From Actinomycetota bacterium (GTDB lineage Bacteria > Actinomycetota > Acidimicrobiia > Acidimicrobiales > AC-14): a stretch of DNA of 64,000 bases. Location of the stretch: positions 19,002-83,001 of the forward strand of contig JBFMCT010000012.1 of NCBI GenBank assembly GCA_040754375.1. Reading direction: 5' to 3'. The position numbers and the translations under genes are program-made. The notes under the pieces were generated by a model. It was not told where the DNA came from, searched no databases, and saw nothing but the letters and a program-made list of their open reading frames with translations. Positions 55,086 to 62,954 of this stretch are shown here, one piece after another (the first letter of the stretch is position 1; each line of letters opens with the position of its first letter).

Positions 55086-56274
55086 GCTGATCGTGCGCCG
55101 GGCGGCCCGGGTGTTCGGCTACGACACCTCCGGACCGCTGGCCGTACGGGTGCGGGGCGGGCGGGTCGCCGAGGTGGTGCCCGACGGGTCGCTGCGGCCT
55201 GGGCATGAGGTGCCCGAGGTGGACGCCGCCGGCCGGGCCGTGGTCCCGGGCTTCGTGGACGCCCATACCCACCTGGTCTTCGCCGGCGACCGGGCCGAGG
55301 AGTTCGAGGCCCGGCTGGCGGGCCGGCCCTACGAAGCGGGCGGCATCATGAGGACGGCCGGTGACACCCGGGCGGCCACCTTCGAGGAACTGGTGGAGGC
55401 GACCGTGGGCCGGGTGTCGGACGCACTGGCCACGGGCACCACGACGCTGGAGGTCAAGTCGGGCTACGGGCTCGACACCGCCCACGAACGCCGCCTGCTG
55501 GAGGTCGTGGCCGAGGCCGCCACCCGCACGCCCGCCGAACTGGTCCCCACCTTCCTGGGGGCACACCTGGCGCCTACCCCCGACTACGTCGACCTGGTGG
55601 TGGGGGAGATGCTGGCCGCGTGCGCCCCCCTGGCCGTCCACTGCGACGCCTTCTGCGACCAGGAGGCGCTGACAGTCGAGCAGGCCCGCCGGGTGCTCAC
55701 CGCGGGCCGGGCTGCAGGCCTCACGCCCCGCATCCACGCCGAGGAACTGGCCCACACCGGCGGGGCGCGGCTGGCGGCCGAACTGGGCTGCCTGTCGGCC
55801 GACCACCTCGTGCACGCCGACGCGGACGACGCCGCCGCCCTGGCCAGGGCCGGGGTGGTGGCCGTGCTGCTGCCGGCCACGTCGTTCGGCCTGCGCTCGG
55901 CCTACGCCCCGGCCCGCCTGCTGGTGGACGCCGGGGTCACCGTCGCCCTGGCCACCGACTGCAACCCGGGGACGAGCTACACCACGTCGATGCCCTTCGT
56001 CATCGCCCTGGCCTGCTCGGCCTACGGGCTGACCGTTGAAGAGGCCGTACGGGCCGCGACCCTGGGCGGGGCACGCGCTCTGGGTCGCGACGACATCGGG
56101 CACCTGGAGCCGGGCGCGGTCGCCGACCTGGTCGTGCTCGGCACCGACCGCTGGGTCGACCTGGCCTACCGGCCGGGCGCCGACCTGGTCCACGCCGTGG
56201 TCAAGGCCGGCGTCGTCGTCAAGGCGGGCGCCGCCGCCGGGGGCCCTGGGCGGGGGCGGGGACATGCGGGGTGA
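55078..56274 (+). CDS. hutI: Imidazolonepropionase
   Basis: Amidohydrolase that opens the imidazolone ring to N-formimino-glutamate. The 398-residue protein has metal ligands in VDAHTHL (H63, H65), [13 protein letters not shown] and the [10 protein letters not shown] loop. [11 protein letters not shown] and EVKSGYGLD are HutI-specific. A Gly/Arg-rich tail ends the protein. It precedes hutG by 120 bases with no gene between. Confidence 0.95.
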   Translation: MSELIVRRAARVFGYDTSGPLAVRVRGGRVAEVVPDGSLRPGHEVPEVDAAGRAVVPGFVDAHTHLVFAGDRAEEFEARLAGRPYEAGGIMRTAGDTRAATFEELVEATVGRVSDALATGTTTLEVKSGYGLDTAHERRLLEVVAEAATRTPAELVPTFLGAHLAPTPDYVDLVVGEMLAACAPLAVHCDAFCDQEALTVEQARRVLTAGRAAGLTPRIHAEELAHTGGARLAAELGCLSADHLVHADADDAAALARAGVVAVLLPATSFGLRSAYAPARLLVDAGVTVALATDCNPGTSYTTSMPFVIALACSAYGLTVEEAVRAATLGGARALGRDDIGHLEPGAVADLVVLGTDRWVDLAYRPGADLVHAVVKAGVVVKAGAAAGGPGRGRGHAG

Positions 56275-56393
56275 GCAGGTGAGGTGGAAGCCCCGGGCAC
56301 TTGCGAGATGCCGCGACGGCCTTGGCGGCCCAGCCTTGGAGGGCACCGGGCAGGGGCCGGGGGTCGGTCTGGGCGCGGCCGGGTGAGCCGGTG

Positions 56394-57227
56394 ATGCCGG
56401 GCGACGGGTGGCCCCGGGCCAGCCACTGGCTGGCGGGCGGCGACGGTGGCGACCCGTCGGCGCTGGTGGTGGCGGGCGTGCCCCTGACCGAGCACGCGGT
56501 CACCCCGTCGCACTACGAACTGGCGCCCATGGCGGTCCGGGCCCGCCTGGCCCGGCTGTCGACGTGGCACAGCGGGCGGCAGGTGTCCCTCGACGGGTTG
56601 CCCGTGCGCGACCTGGGCGACAGCCTGCGCCCACCGCCCCTGCACGCCCCGTTGACGGTCCTGCTGGGAGGTCACAACGGCGTGACCTACGAGGCCCTGG
56701 CCGGGGCCGGCGACCTCTCGCGGTGGGGCCTTCTGACCCTCGACGCCCACCACGACGTCCGCCCCTACGAACCGGGCCGGGTGGGCAACGGTTCGCCGGT
56801 GCGCGCCCTGGTCGACGCCGGCCTGCGGGGGGCCAACGTCGTCCAGGTCGGCGTGCACGGCTTCTCCAACTCCCGGGCGCACTACCGGTGGTGCGCCGAG
56901 CAGGGGATCACCGTCCACGGCCCCGACCGGGTGGGTGCCGTGGCCGTCCTGCTCGACGACCTGGCGTCGCGCTGCTCGGCCGTCTACGTCGACATCGACC
57001 TCGACGTGCTCGACCGGGCCTTCGCCCCGGGGTGCCCGGGCTCGCGCCCCGGTGGCACCAAGCCCGCCGACCTGTTCGCGGCCGCCTTCGCGGCTGGTGC
57101 CCACCCGGCGGTGCGGGCCATCGACGTAGTCGAGGTCGACCCCACGGCCGACGTGGCTTCGGTCACCGTCGACGCCGCCGCCCTGGTGCTGCTCAACGCG
57201 GCCGCGGGCTACGCGTCGCGCCCCTAA
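56394..57227 (+). CDS. hutG: Formimidoylglutamase-type ureohydrolase
   Basis: Arginase-fold enzyme of 277 residues expected to cleave N-formiminoglutamate to glutamate and formamide, finishing the pathway. Mn ligands: H94 in GGHNG, D117, H119, D121 in LDAHHDVR, and D200, D202 in VDIDLDVLD. PGCPGSRPGG is the ureohydrolase loop. ATG 56394 (or GTG 56391) is chosen because the frame upstream is non-coding in character. Agmatinase activity is possible by motif alone, but the position in the hut operon decides. Confidence 0.88.
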   Translation: MPGDGWPRASHWLAGGDGGDPSALVVAGVPLTEHAVTPSHYELAPMAVRARLARLSTWHSGRQVSLDGLPVRDLGDSLRPPPLHAPLTVLLGGHNGVTYEALAGAGDLSRWGLLTLDAHHDVRPYEPGRVGNGSPVRALVDAGLRGANVVQVGVHGFSNSRAHYRWCAEQGITVHGPDRVGAVAVLLDDLASRCSAVYVDIDLDVLDRAFAPGCPGSRPGGTKPADLFAAAFAAGAHPAVRAIDVVEVDPTADVASVTVDAAALVLLNAAAGYASRP

Positions 57228-57234
57228 CGCGAAA

Positions 57235-57258
57235 GAGCCGCCGGCAGGCCGGCGGCTC
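57235..57258. terminator. Bidirectional terminator between hutG and the cold-shock gene
   Basis: Perfect 10-bp stem GAGCCGCCGG (57235-57244) and CCGGCGGCTC (57249-57258) with loop CAGG, between two convergent genes. GAAAG on the left and GAAAAGG on the right give short U-rich ends in both directions. Confidence 0.85.
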
Positions 57259-57276
57259 CGTCGAAAAGGTCAGGCC

Positions 57277-57477
57277 TCAGATGGGCCGGACGTTCTGCGC
57301 TTCCTCGCCCTTGCGGCCCGGCGCGACGTCGAACTCCACGCGCTGGCCCTCGTCGAGGGACCGGTAACCCTGGCCCTGGATGTTGGAGTAGTGGACGAAG
57401 ACGTCCTCGCCCTGCTCACGGGAGATGAAGCCGTAACCCTTTTCGGCGTTGAAGAACTTGACGGTACCTGTTGCCAA
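57277..57477 (-). CDS. cspA: Cold-shock-type RNA chaperone
   Basis: A 66-residue cold-shock domain that binds single-stranded RNA/DNA. RNP-1 is KGYGFISR and RNP-2 DVFVHYSNI. The family N-terminus ([15 protein letters not shown]) fixes the start at TTG 57477; the GTG at 57504 would add nine non-family residues. The upstream gap to the CPBP gene (57478-57632) has no other gene and probably holds both promoters and the csp 5' leader. Confidence 0.93.
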   Translation of the reverse strand: MATGTVKFFNAEKGYGFISREQGEDVFVHYSNIQGQGYRSLDEGQRVEFDVAPGRKGEEAQNVRPI

Positions 57478-57632
57478 CGGAATCTCTTCTCTTTGATCGG
57501 GCACCTCCGCGTGAGGCGCCAGCCCTAAGCCTAGGCCCTCAGGGGCACGGCTGCTGCCCCGGGCGCACGGCGGCGCCGCCGGGGGGTGTCGGGGCGCTCA
57601 AGGATGGTGGGGGAGGGGCCGATCATCCTGTC

Positions 57633-58925
57633 ATGGCACGACAACCGAAGGGCCGGTCCACGGTCTTGCTGGCCGACGACTGGTCGACGGTGTGGCGCTG
57701 CCAGTGCGGTTACGAGAACGCCGGCCGGGAGCGCTGCCTGATGTGTGGCTCACGCGCCCCGGCCGAGGCCCAGGAGACGCCCGGGTTGCACGCTGAGGCC
57801 GAAGTGCTGCCCCAGAAGGCCCCGAGGCTGGCGGCCGACGCCGGCCGGCGGGCACTTCGCCTGGTGGGGGGCACGATCGTGCTCAACATCGTCATGCAGG
57901 TCTTCGTGGCCGGGTTCCTCATCGCCTCGGGGGTGAGCGGGGCCACCGCCCTCAAGATCTCCCTTTACTCGGGCATCGTCTACTTCGCCTTCGTGGCGCT
58001 GTGGGCCATGGGGCGGTCGGCCGAGCTGGGCGTCAAGCCCGTCGTCGGACGCAACAAGGCTCTGGTCGGCGCAGCCGAGGGGTTCATCGTGGGCGGGGCC
58101 ACGGCCCTGCTCCTGGTGGCCGTCGTACGGGTGGTGGCCGGACGGCCCCTGCTCGACCCCACCACCACCTACCTGGCGGCCGAGGGGTCGATCGTGGCCC
58201 TGCTCATCGGCATCGTGGCCATCGTGGTGGCCGCGCCGGTCGTCGAGGAACTGGTCTTTCGCGGCTTTCTGGCCGAGGTCTTCGTGCAGCGCTGGGGCCG
58301 CAAGCTGGCGGTGGTCGTCAGCGCCGTGGCTTTCAGCCTGGCCCACCTGAGGCTGGGCCAGTTCTGGTACTACGCCCTCATGGGCGTGGGGTTCGCCCTC
58401 GTCTACTTCCGGCGGGGGCTGATCGGTTCGATCGCGGCCCACGCCACGTTCAACGGGCTGCTGGTGGTGCTGGCCGTGGCGGCCATGCACGGTCCGCCCC
58501 TCGACGTGCGGGCCGGCACCTCGACGGTCGCCATCCCGCCCACCTACCGGGTGGCCGTCGACGACTTCTACCAGGACCTCTACGCCGTCGGGCCTCTGGG
58601 CGCGACCGTGGGCTTCGTCCACCAGGACGTCCCCGGCCTGCCCCCGGCCGACGAGCTGTCCCAGGCGCTGGTGTCGGGCGGGCTGCCTTTGCCCGAGGGA
58701 GTGGTGGTCGACAGCGTGGCCGTCAACATGGTCGACCTGCCGGCCGGACGGGCCGTGTCCATGGTCGCCCAGGTCGGTGACCGCCAGGGCCGGGTCGTGC
58801 TGCTGCCCGTGGGCGACCGCCTGTGGATGGCGTTCTACGAGTCGGACGGGACCAGCCGGTCCTCGTTCGAGTTCGACGACATGCTGCGTAGCTGGCGGCT
58901 CGCCCCGGTCCTGCCCGGGACCTGA
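57633..58925 (+). CDS. CPBP (CaaX-protease-like) membrane protease with N-terminal zinc ribbon
   Basis: The protein begins with a RanBP2-type zinc ribbon (WRCQCGYENAGRERCLMCG, four cysteines). Six or more transmembrane helices carry the CPBP intramembrane protease motifs: E205-E206 and R210 in EELVFRG, H238 in SLAHL, and H270 in AAHATFN. A ~130-residue soluble C-terminal domain of unknown type follows. The 430-residue architecture is unusual. Bacterial CPBP proteins often act in peptide maturation or immunity. Confidence 0.85.
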   Translation: MARQPKGRSTVLLADDWSTVWRCQCGYENAGRERCLMCGSRAPAEAQETPGLHAEAEVLPQKAPRLAADAGRRALRLVGGTIVLNIVMQVFVAGFLIASGVSGATALKISLYSGIVYFAFVALWAMGRSAELGVKPVVGRNKALVGAAEGFIVGGATALLLVAVVRVVAGRPLLDPTTTYLAAEGSIVALLIGIVAIVVAAPVVEELVFRGFLAEVFVQRWGRKLAVVVSAVAFSLAHLRLGQFWYYALMGVGFALVYFRRGLIGSIAAHATFNGLLVVLAVAAMHGPPLDVRAGTSTVAIPPTYRVAVDDFYQDLYAVGPLGATVGFVHQDVPGLPPADELSQALVSGGLPLPEGVVVDSVAVNMVDLPAGRAVSMVAQVGDRQGRVVLLPVGDRLWMAFYESDGTSRSSFEFDDMLRSWRLAPVLPGT

Positions 58926-58957
58926 CCGGGTGGGGTGCCCACCTACCCTGGCTGGCC

Positions 58958-60787
58958 ATGCGGGAGATGAGGGTGCGCTACGACTGGTGGGGGGGCGAGC
59001 CCAGCGAGCCGGTGAGCCTGGCCGAGGCGGCGGCCGCGGCGGCCAGCGCCGTGCGCCTGGCGTGGGCCGCCCGGCCCGGGGCGGTGGCCGGCATCGTGGT
59101 TGCCAACGGGGCCACCGAGGCGGCCGAGGTCGTCCAGCTCCTGTGGGGGGGCGGCCTGGTGGGAGCGGCCGCCTCGGGCGCCACCTTCAGGTCCCAGTTG
59201 CCGCGGCTGGCGGCCATGGGTGCCCTCAAGGTGGTGGCCATCGCCGGCCGGGACGTGAGCCAGGCCCTGGAATCGCGGTTGTCGCGCGACCTGAGCCGCC
59301 AGGCCGAGGCCCGGGTGCTCGACGCCCTGGCCGCCCTCGAGCTGGCCGACGTCGAGGCCCCCGACTTCCAGGACCGCCTCCAGCAGGCCCTCATGGCCAC
59401 CGGCCGCCACCGGCCGATCGCCATGTCGGTGTTCGCCCTGTCGGGCCTGGGGGCCAGGATGGCCGCTGCCGTGGCGGCCATGTCGGCCCACGACCGCTCC
59501 CTGGTGCCCCTGGCCGCGCTGGGCGCCGTCCCCCAGTTCGTCCTGGGCCGAAAGCTGGAGGACCCGGGGCGGGCCATGGGGCGCCGGGGCCGGGAGGGGC
59601 GTGAGGCCATGTACCTGAGGTCGTTCCTCACCGGCCCGGGAGCGGCCCACGAGGTGCGGGCCTTCGCCAGCGAGCCGTGGATCAGGGCCCGGCTCGACGA
59701 GCTCCTTGACCGCAGCGACGAAGCCCAGGCGGCTGTGGAGCGGTCCAACCGCCGGCGCTCTGTGGCGTCGAGCCTCGTGCGCAGTGCGGCCGTGGTGCCG
59801 GCGGCCGCCCGCCTGGGGTTGCGGGTGGCGGGCCGCCGCTCGAGTGTCGGCGAGGGCGTGGCCGGGGGGCTGGCTTCCCGCCAGTTCGCGGCCGGCCTGG
59901 GGCGGGCGGTAGCCGCCGTCAACAGCGTGCGTTCGATGGCCGGGGTGACCAGCGCCTACGACCAGTTCCTGGCCTCCCTCCCGGCGCCCCGGGTGCCCGG
60001 GGCCGGCCCCCGGCCGCCCGCGGCCCTGCCGTTCACCACCGCCGTCTCGGTGCGGGGCCTGCGCTTCACCTACGCCGGCTCCGACCGGCCGGTGCTCGAC
60101 GGGGTCGACATGGAGGTGCGCCGGGGGGAGGTCGTGGCCCTGGTCGGCGAGAACGGTTGCGGCAAGACGACCCTGGCCAAGCTCATCTGCTGCCTCTACC
60201 GGCCCACCGCCGGCCAGGTGCTGTGGGACGGGGTGGACACCGCGGGCTGTGACCCGGCCGACGTAAGGGCCGGGGTGGCGGCCGTGTTCCAGGACTTCGT
60301 CCGCTACCCGGCCCTGACCGCCGCCCAGAACATCGGGATCGGCCTGCCCTCCTCCATGGGCGACCGCCCGGCCATCGTCGAAGCCGCCACCCGGGCGGGC
60401 GCCCACGACGTGATCGCCGCCCTGCCCGAGGGCTACGACACCGTGCTGTCGCGCCAGTTCGGGGGCGTGGAGCTCTCGGCCGGGCAGTGGCAGCGGGTCG
60501 CCCTGGCCCGGGCCTTCCTGCGCGACGCGCCCTTGGTCGTGCTCGACGAGCCCACCGCCTCGCTCGACCCCCGGGCTGAGCGCGACCTGTTCGACACCGT
60601 CACCTCGCTCTACCGCAGCCGGTCGGCGCTGCTCATCTCCCACCGCCTGTCGAGCGTGCGCTCGGCCGACCGCATCTGCGTGCTCTCCGGCGGTCGGGTC
60701 ACCGAGACCGGTACCCACGACGAGCTCGTGGCCCTCGCCGGCACCTACGCCGAGCTCTTCGAAATGCAGGCCCGGGCCTACCGCTGA
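58958..60787 (+). CDS. ABC exporter-like fusion with weakly hydrophobic membrane domain
   Basis: The C-terminal ~240 residues are a canonical exporter ATPase: Walker A GENGCGKTT (from residue 397), signature LSAGQ (506-510), Walker B VVLDEPTASLDP and H-loop LISHRL. The N-terminal ~350 residues align in order with peptide/lanthionine-exporter transmembrane domains (SQALESRLSRDL, ADVEAPDFQDRLQQAL, YLRSFLTGPGAAHEVRAFA), but the helix regions are Ala/Gly-rich and polar. It may be an altered exporter half-transporter. ATG 58958 or 58967. Confidence 0.75.
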   Translation: MREMRVRYDWWGGEPSEPVSLAEAAAAAASAVRLAWAARPGAVAGIVVANGATEAAEVVQLLWGGGLVGAAASGATFRSQLPRLAAMGALKVVAIAGRDVSQALESRLSRDLSRQAEARVLDALAALELADVEAPDFQDRLQQALMATGRHRPIAMSVFALSGLGARMAAAVAAMSAHDRSLVPLAALGAVPQFVLGRKLEDPGRAMGRRGREGREAMYLRSFLTGPGAAHEVRAFASEPWIRARLDELLDRSDEAQAAVERSNRRRSVASSLVRSAAVVPAAARLGLRVAGRRSSVGEGVAGGLASRQFAAGLGRAVAAVNSVRSMAGVTSAYDQFLASLPAPRVPGAGPRPPAALPFTTAVSVRGLRFTYAGSDRPVLDGVDMEVRRGEVVALVGENGCGKTTLAKLICCLYRPTAGQVLWDGVDTAGCDPADVRAGVAAVFQDFVRYPALTAAQNIGIGLPSSMGDRPAIVEAATRAGAHDVIAALPEGYDTVLSRQFGGVELSAGQWQRVALARAFLRDAPLVVLDEPTASLDPRAERDLFDTVTSLYRSRSALLISHRLSSVRSADRICVLSGGRVTETGTHDELVALAGTYAELFEMQARAYR

Positions 60788-60794
60788 CCTTGGT

Positions 60795-60852
60795 GGCTGG
60801 TGTCTTTCGCGATCGGCGCTTCGCGCCGATCGGCCGACCTGCCCCTGACGAG
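60795..60852. repeat. Dispersed intergenic element, copy B
   Basis: GGCTGGTGTCTTTCGCG, then the perfect hairpin GATCGGCGC (60811-60819) and GCGCCGATC (60823-60831), then GACCTGCCCCTGAC. It is the second copy of the element at 42622-42680 and stands just after the exporter stop, at the left border of the low-GC island. Confidence 0.6.
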
Positions 60853-60876
60853 CGCGGCTGTTCTATCTTTCAGGGC

Positions 60877-61176
60877 GTGAGTGGATTCCCGATCAACAGT
60901 CAGCAGTACTTCACTGCCGAGGCGGCTTTACGGTGTAATGCGTCTACCGAGTGCCCGGTATCGTTTCGTTTGGTGGGGCCTCGGCGTTTAGCGGGGATCA
61001 GCCGGCGGTGCGGTACCTGAATGTGCCTCCAGGCGGTTGGTTCGTCTATGGGCTGAAGGCCTGGGTTATGCACGACGCTCGGTCCTGCGATTCGATTCGA
61101 GGTATATAACAACGACCAGTTCAAGAACCTAGACGTCGACTTCACGACCTTGCACTGGGCTGATCTGAACCCCTGA
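60877..61176 (+). pseudogene. Frameshifted hypothetical gene
   Basis: Three consecutive coding-like segments follow in alternating frames. The first contains GFPINSQQYFTAEAALRC and STECPVSFRLVG, the second SAFSGDQPAVRYLNVPPGG and WFVYGLKAWVMHDA, and the third IRFEVYNNDQFKNLDVDF ending HWADLNP. Two compensating frame changes (near 60975 and near 61085) would join them into a ~100-residue protein. It could be a decayed gene or carry sequencing errors. Base composition is lower in GC than upstream. No family is recognised. Confidence 0.4.
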
Positions 61177-61242
61177 CCGGCGTCCTGGCAATGGCCGGGA
61201 GCGACGGCAGCACAGGGCAGCAGCGCCTAGGAGAGGTGTATC

Positions 61243-61641
61243 GTGAGTTTCGTGAAGCGGACCCATCGTCGACATATGGTAGATGACGACTTCGATGAGT
61301 TCGAATCGATTTCTGCTGGAGGTCGGGTGGCCGCCGGGCTCGAGGTTGCCATCGCACTGATCGCTCTGGCCGGAACCGGGCTGTTCGTGCTTGCCCTCTA
61401 CAGCATCACGGCCATCCTCGCACACCTCCCTACCTCTTGTGAGGCGCGCGAGGCTCGAGAAGGCAGCCCGTGGGGCTCGGTGATCGGGTATCGCATTGAT
61501 GATGTCAGACGTACGATGTCGTTTCGAATCGTCGAGCGGCGCGTCCCGGACGGTGCCGAGTCTGAGTCAGGGACGGTCCTCAGGGTGTCACGCTGCGACG
61601 TACCCGACGGGGCTGACTTTGTGGTCTACGTGGCTGAATAG
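61243..61641 (+). CDS. Hypothetical single-pass membrane protein
   Basis: A 132-residue protein with a basic N-terminus, one transmembrane segment (VAIALIALAGTGLFVLALYSI), and a ~75-residue extracytoplasmic part with two cysteines (TSCEAREA, SRCDVPDG). GTG 61243 has an AGGAGAGG ribosome site. Codon usage is less GC-biased than in the rest of the window, consistent with acquired DNA. No function is evident. Confidence 0.6.
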   Translation: MSFVKRTHRRHMVDDDFDEFESISAGGRVAAGLEVAIALIALAGTGLFVLALYSITAILAHLPTSCEAREAREGSPWGSVIGYRIDDVRRTMSFRIVERRVPDGAESESGTVLRVSRCDVPDGADFVVYVAE

Positions 61642-61961
61642 CAGCTCAGATCGGTGGTAAGGGCGGATTGCACCCCACTTCCGCAGCCCGGGCCTACCGG
61701 GCTGTCCTTGCTTCGATCGTGCCAGCAACACGTGAACAGGCCGGCCATATCATCCCAGGCCATGGTGTCGTCGACCTTCAACCACCGCACCTCCGCCATC
61801 GCTACGACGCTACGGCCGGCGGGAAGTCGGCGTACTGGGCTTCGCACACCGGTTCGTAGGGGCCGACGCCCGGCTACCCCGGTCCCGCAACCGGTGGCCC
61901 GAACGCGCCGGTTCTGGCGCGTTTCGTACACCGGTTCGTGGGACGACCGCCGCGCGGCCTT
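61642..61961. other. Mosaic intergenic stretch with hairpin and direct repeat
   Basis: No frame is convincing. The stretch contains a terminator-like hairpin, AACGCGCC (61902-61909) and GGCGCGTT (61916-61923), and two copies of ACACCGGTTCGT (61847-61858 and 61928-61939) about 81 bases apart. It ends where the transposase remnant begins and looks like joined fragments of former genes and mobile DNA. Confidence 0.45.
61902..61923 (+). terminator. Terminator-like hairpin in the mosaic stretch
   Basis: Perfect 8-bp stem AACGCGCC/GGCGCGTT with loop GGTTCT, followed by TCGT. It may terminate transcription from the 61243 gene. Confidence 0.5.
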
Positions 61962-61963
61962 AA

Positions 61964-62236
61964 GTCTTCGCTGGCGACCTCGACGCCGACGAGACCATGG
62001 AGCTGCTGGACCGCTGGTGCTCCCGGGCCCAGCGAAGCCGGCTGGCTCTCTTCGTCAAGGGGGCGGCGACGGCCCGCGAGCACCGCGACGGCATCCTGGC
62101 CGCCGTCCGCCTGGGGATCAGCAACGGGCTGGCCGAAGGGCTCAACAGCAAGGTGCGCCTGATCATCCGACGGGCCTACGGCTTCCACTCGGCGGACGCC
62201 ACCCTCGCACTGGTGATGCTCTCCTGCGGCCCGTAG
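61964..62236 (+). pseudogene. ISL3-family transposase remnant (C-terminal part)
   Basis: The frame reads FAGDLDADETMELLDRW, then the ISL3 hallmark region with ISNGLAEGLNSKVRLI (probable catalytic Glu) and IRRAYGFHSADATLALVMLSC. Only the last ~90 residues of a ~400-residue DDE transposase remain, beginning directly after a stop codon. No terminal inverted repeat could be assigned. The element is dead and marks past insertion at this locus. Confidence 0.75.
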
Positions 62237-62431
62237 ACCTGCAGCTACCCCATGAGCGGGTGGTGTGAGCAAACAACAGTTCGCCCACAGTCATGCCGGG
62301 AGAGCCCAAAATACGTACGCTTGGTCACGCTCCTTCTTCCGCGCGCCACTACCATACTTGCCGCTGTACGCAGGAACTAGTTAGGCTGGCCCACGTGAGA
62401 AAGGGCGAGTGCTCATATGTTCAGATACCCA
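62237..62431. other. Low-GC intergenic stretch
   Basis: No gene is seen between the transposase remnant and the convergent small gene. The composition is visibly more AT-rich than the window average. It may hold the 3' end of the former insertion element. Confidence 0.5.
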
Positions 62432-62932
62432 TCACAGGCACGGATAATTAGCACCCGAGCCCCCAGAGGGAAGGTAGGGGCGGTACATGCGAACATCGGC
62501 GCCGCACACCAACGGGAGTTCTAGCTGCTCCGGGACTCGCGTGACCAGTCTTAAGACACCAAGGTCGTCCAACTGCACGATGACAACAGTTGCCGAATCT
62601 ACCGTGCGAGCGACACCAACACGCGGCCTCCCGTCTAAATCAATCTCACGTCGGTGGTCAATATAGTCGAGAGCATCAGAGTCGAATATCGGCCAGACCA
62701 GGAAATCGACAACTCGCTGGCAGTCATCTCGGGAAGACAGCCCCCGTGCCATTGCAGGTGAGCAGAAGGTGGTCACCATGTACCTCGACACTCCGAAGTC
62801 GTGTATCAGGCTAAACGCATTCCGGGGCTTGTGTTGCCATGGCCCGAGAAGTCGTTCACAGGCTATATCGGGGTGCAGTCCGACCAGTGGATATGAGCTC
62901 AGGAAAGCGCGGCGTTGCGTCCAAGCTCTCAC
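62432..62932 (-). CDS. Small protein gene in the immunity position after the Rhs tip
   Basis: A 166-residue protein of unknown family, starting at GTG 62932 with AGGAAGC upstream, 22 bases after the Rhs stop on the same strand. It is a soluble mixed alpha/beta-type sequence (ACERLLGPWQHKPRNAFSL, ARTVDSATVVIVQLDDLG) with several cysteines and low-GC codons. In polymorphic Rhs loci this position holds the cognate immunity gene. That role is inference from location only. Confidence 0.6.
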   Translation of the reverse strand: MRAWTQRRAFLSSYPLVGLHPDIACERLLGPWQHKPRNAFSLIHDFGVSRYMVTTFCSPAMARGLSSRDDCQRVVDFLVWPIFDSDALDYIDHRREIDLDGRPRVGVARTVDSATVVIVQLDDLGVLRLVTRVPEQLELPLVCGADVRMYRPYLPSGGSGANYPCL

Positions 62933-62954
62933 GCGCTTCCTGGCACTTATGGCC

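Noticed and set aside
61626..61931. Minus-strand 101-codon frame in the mosaic stretch
   Set aside because: No ribosome site, no motif and unlikely composition; it overlaps the hairpin and repeats.
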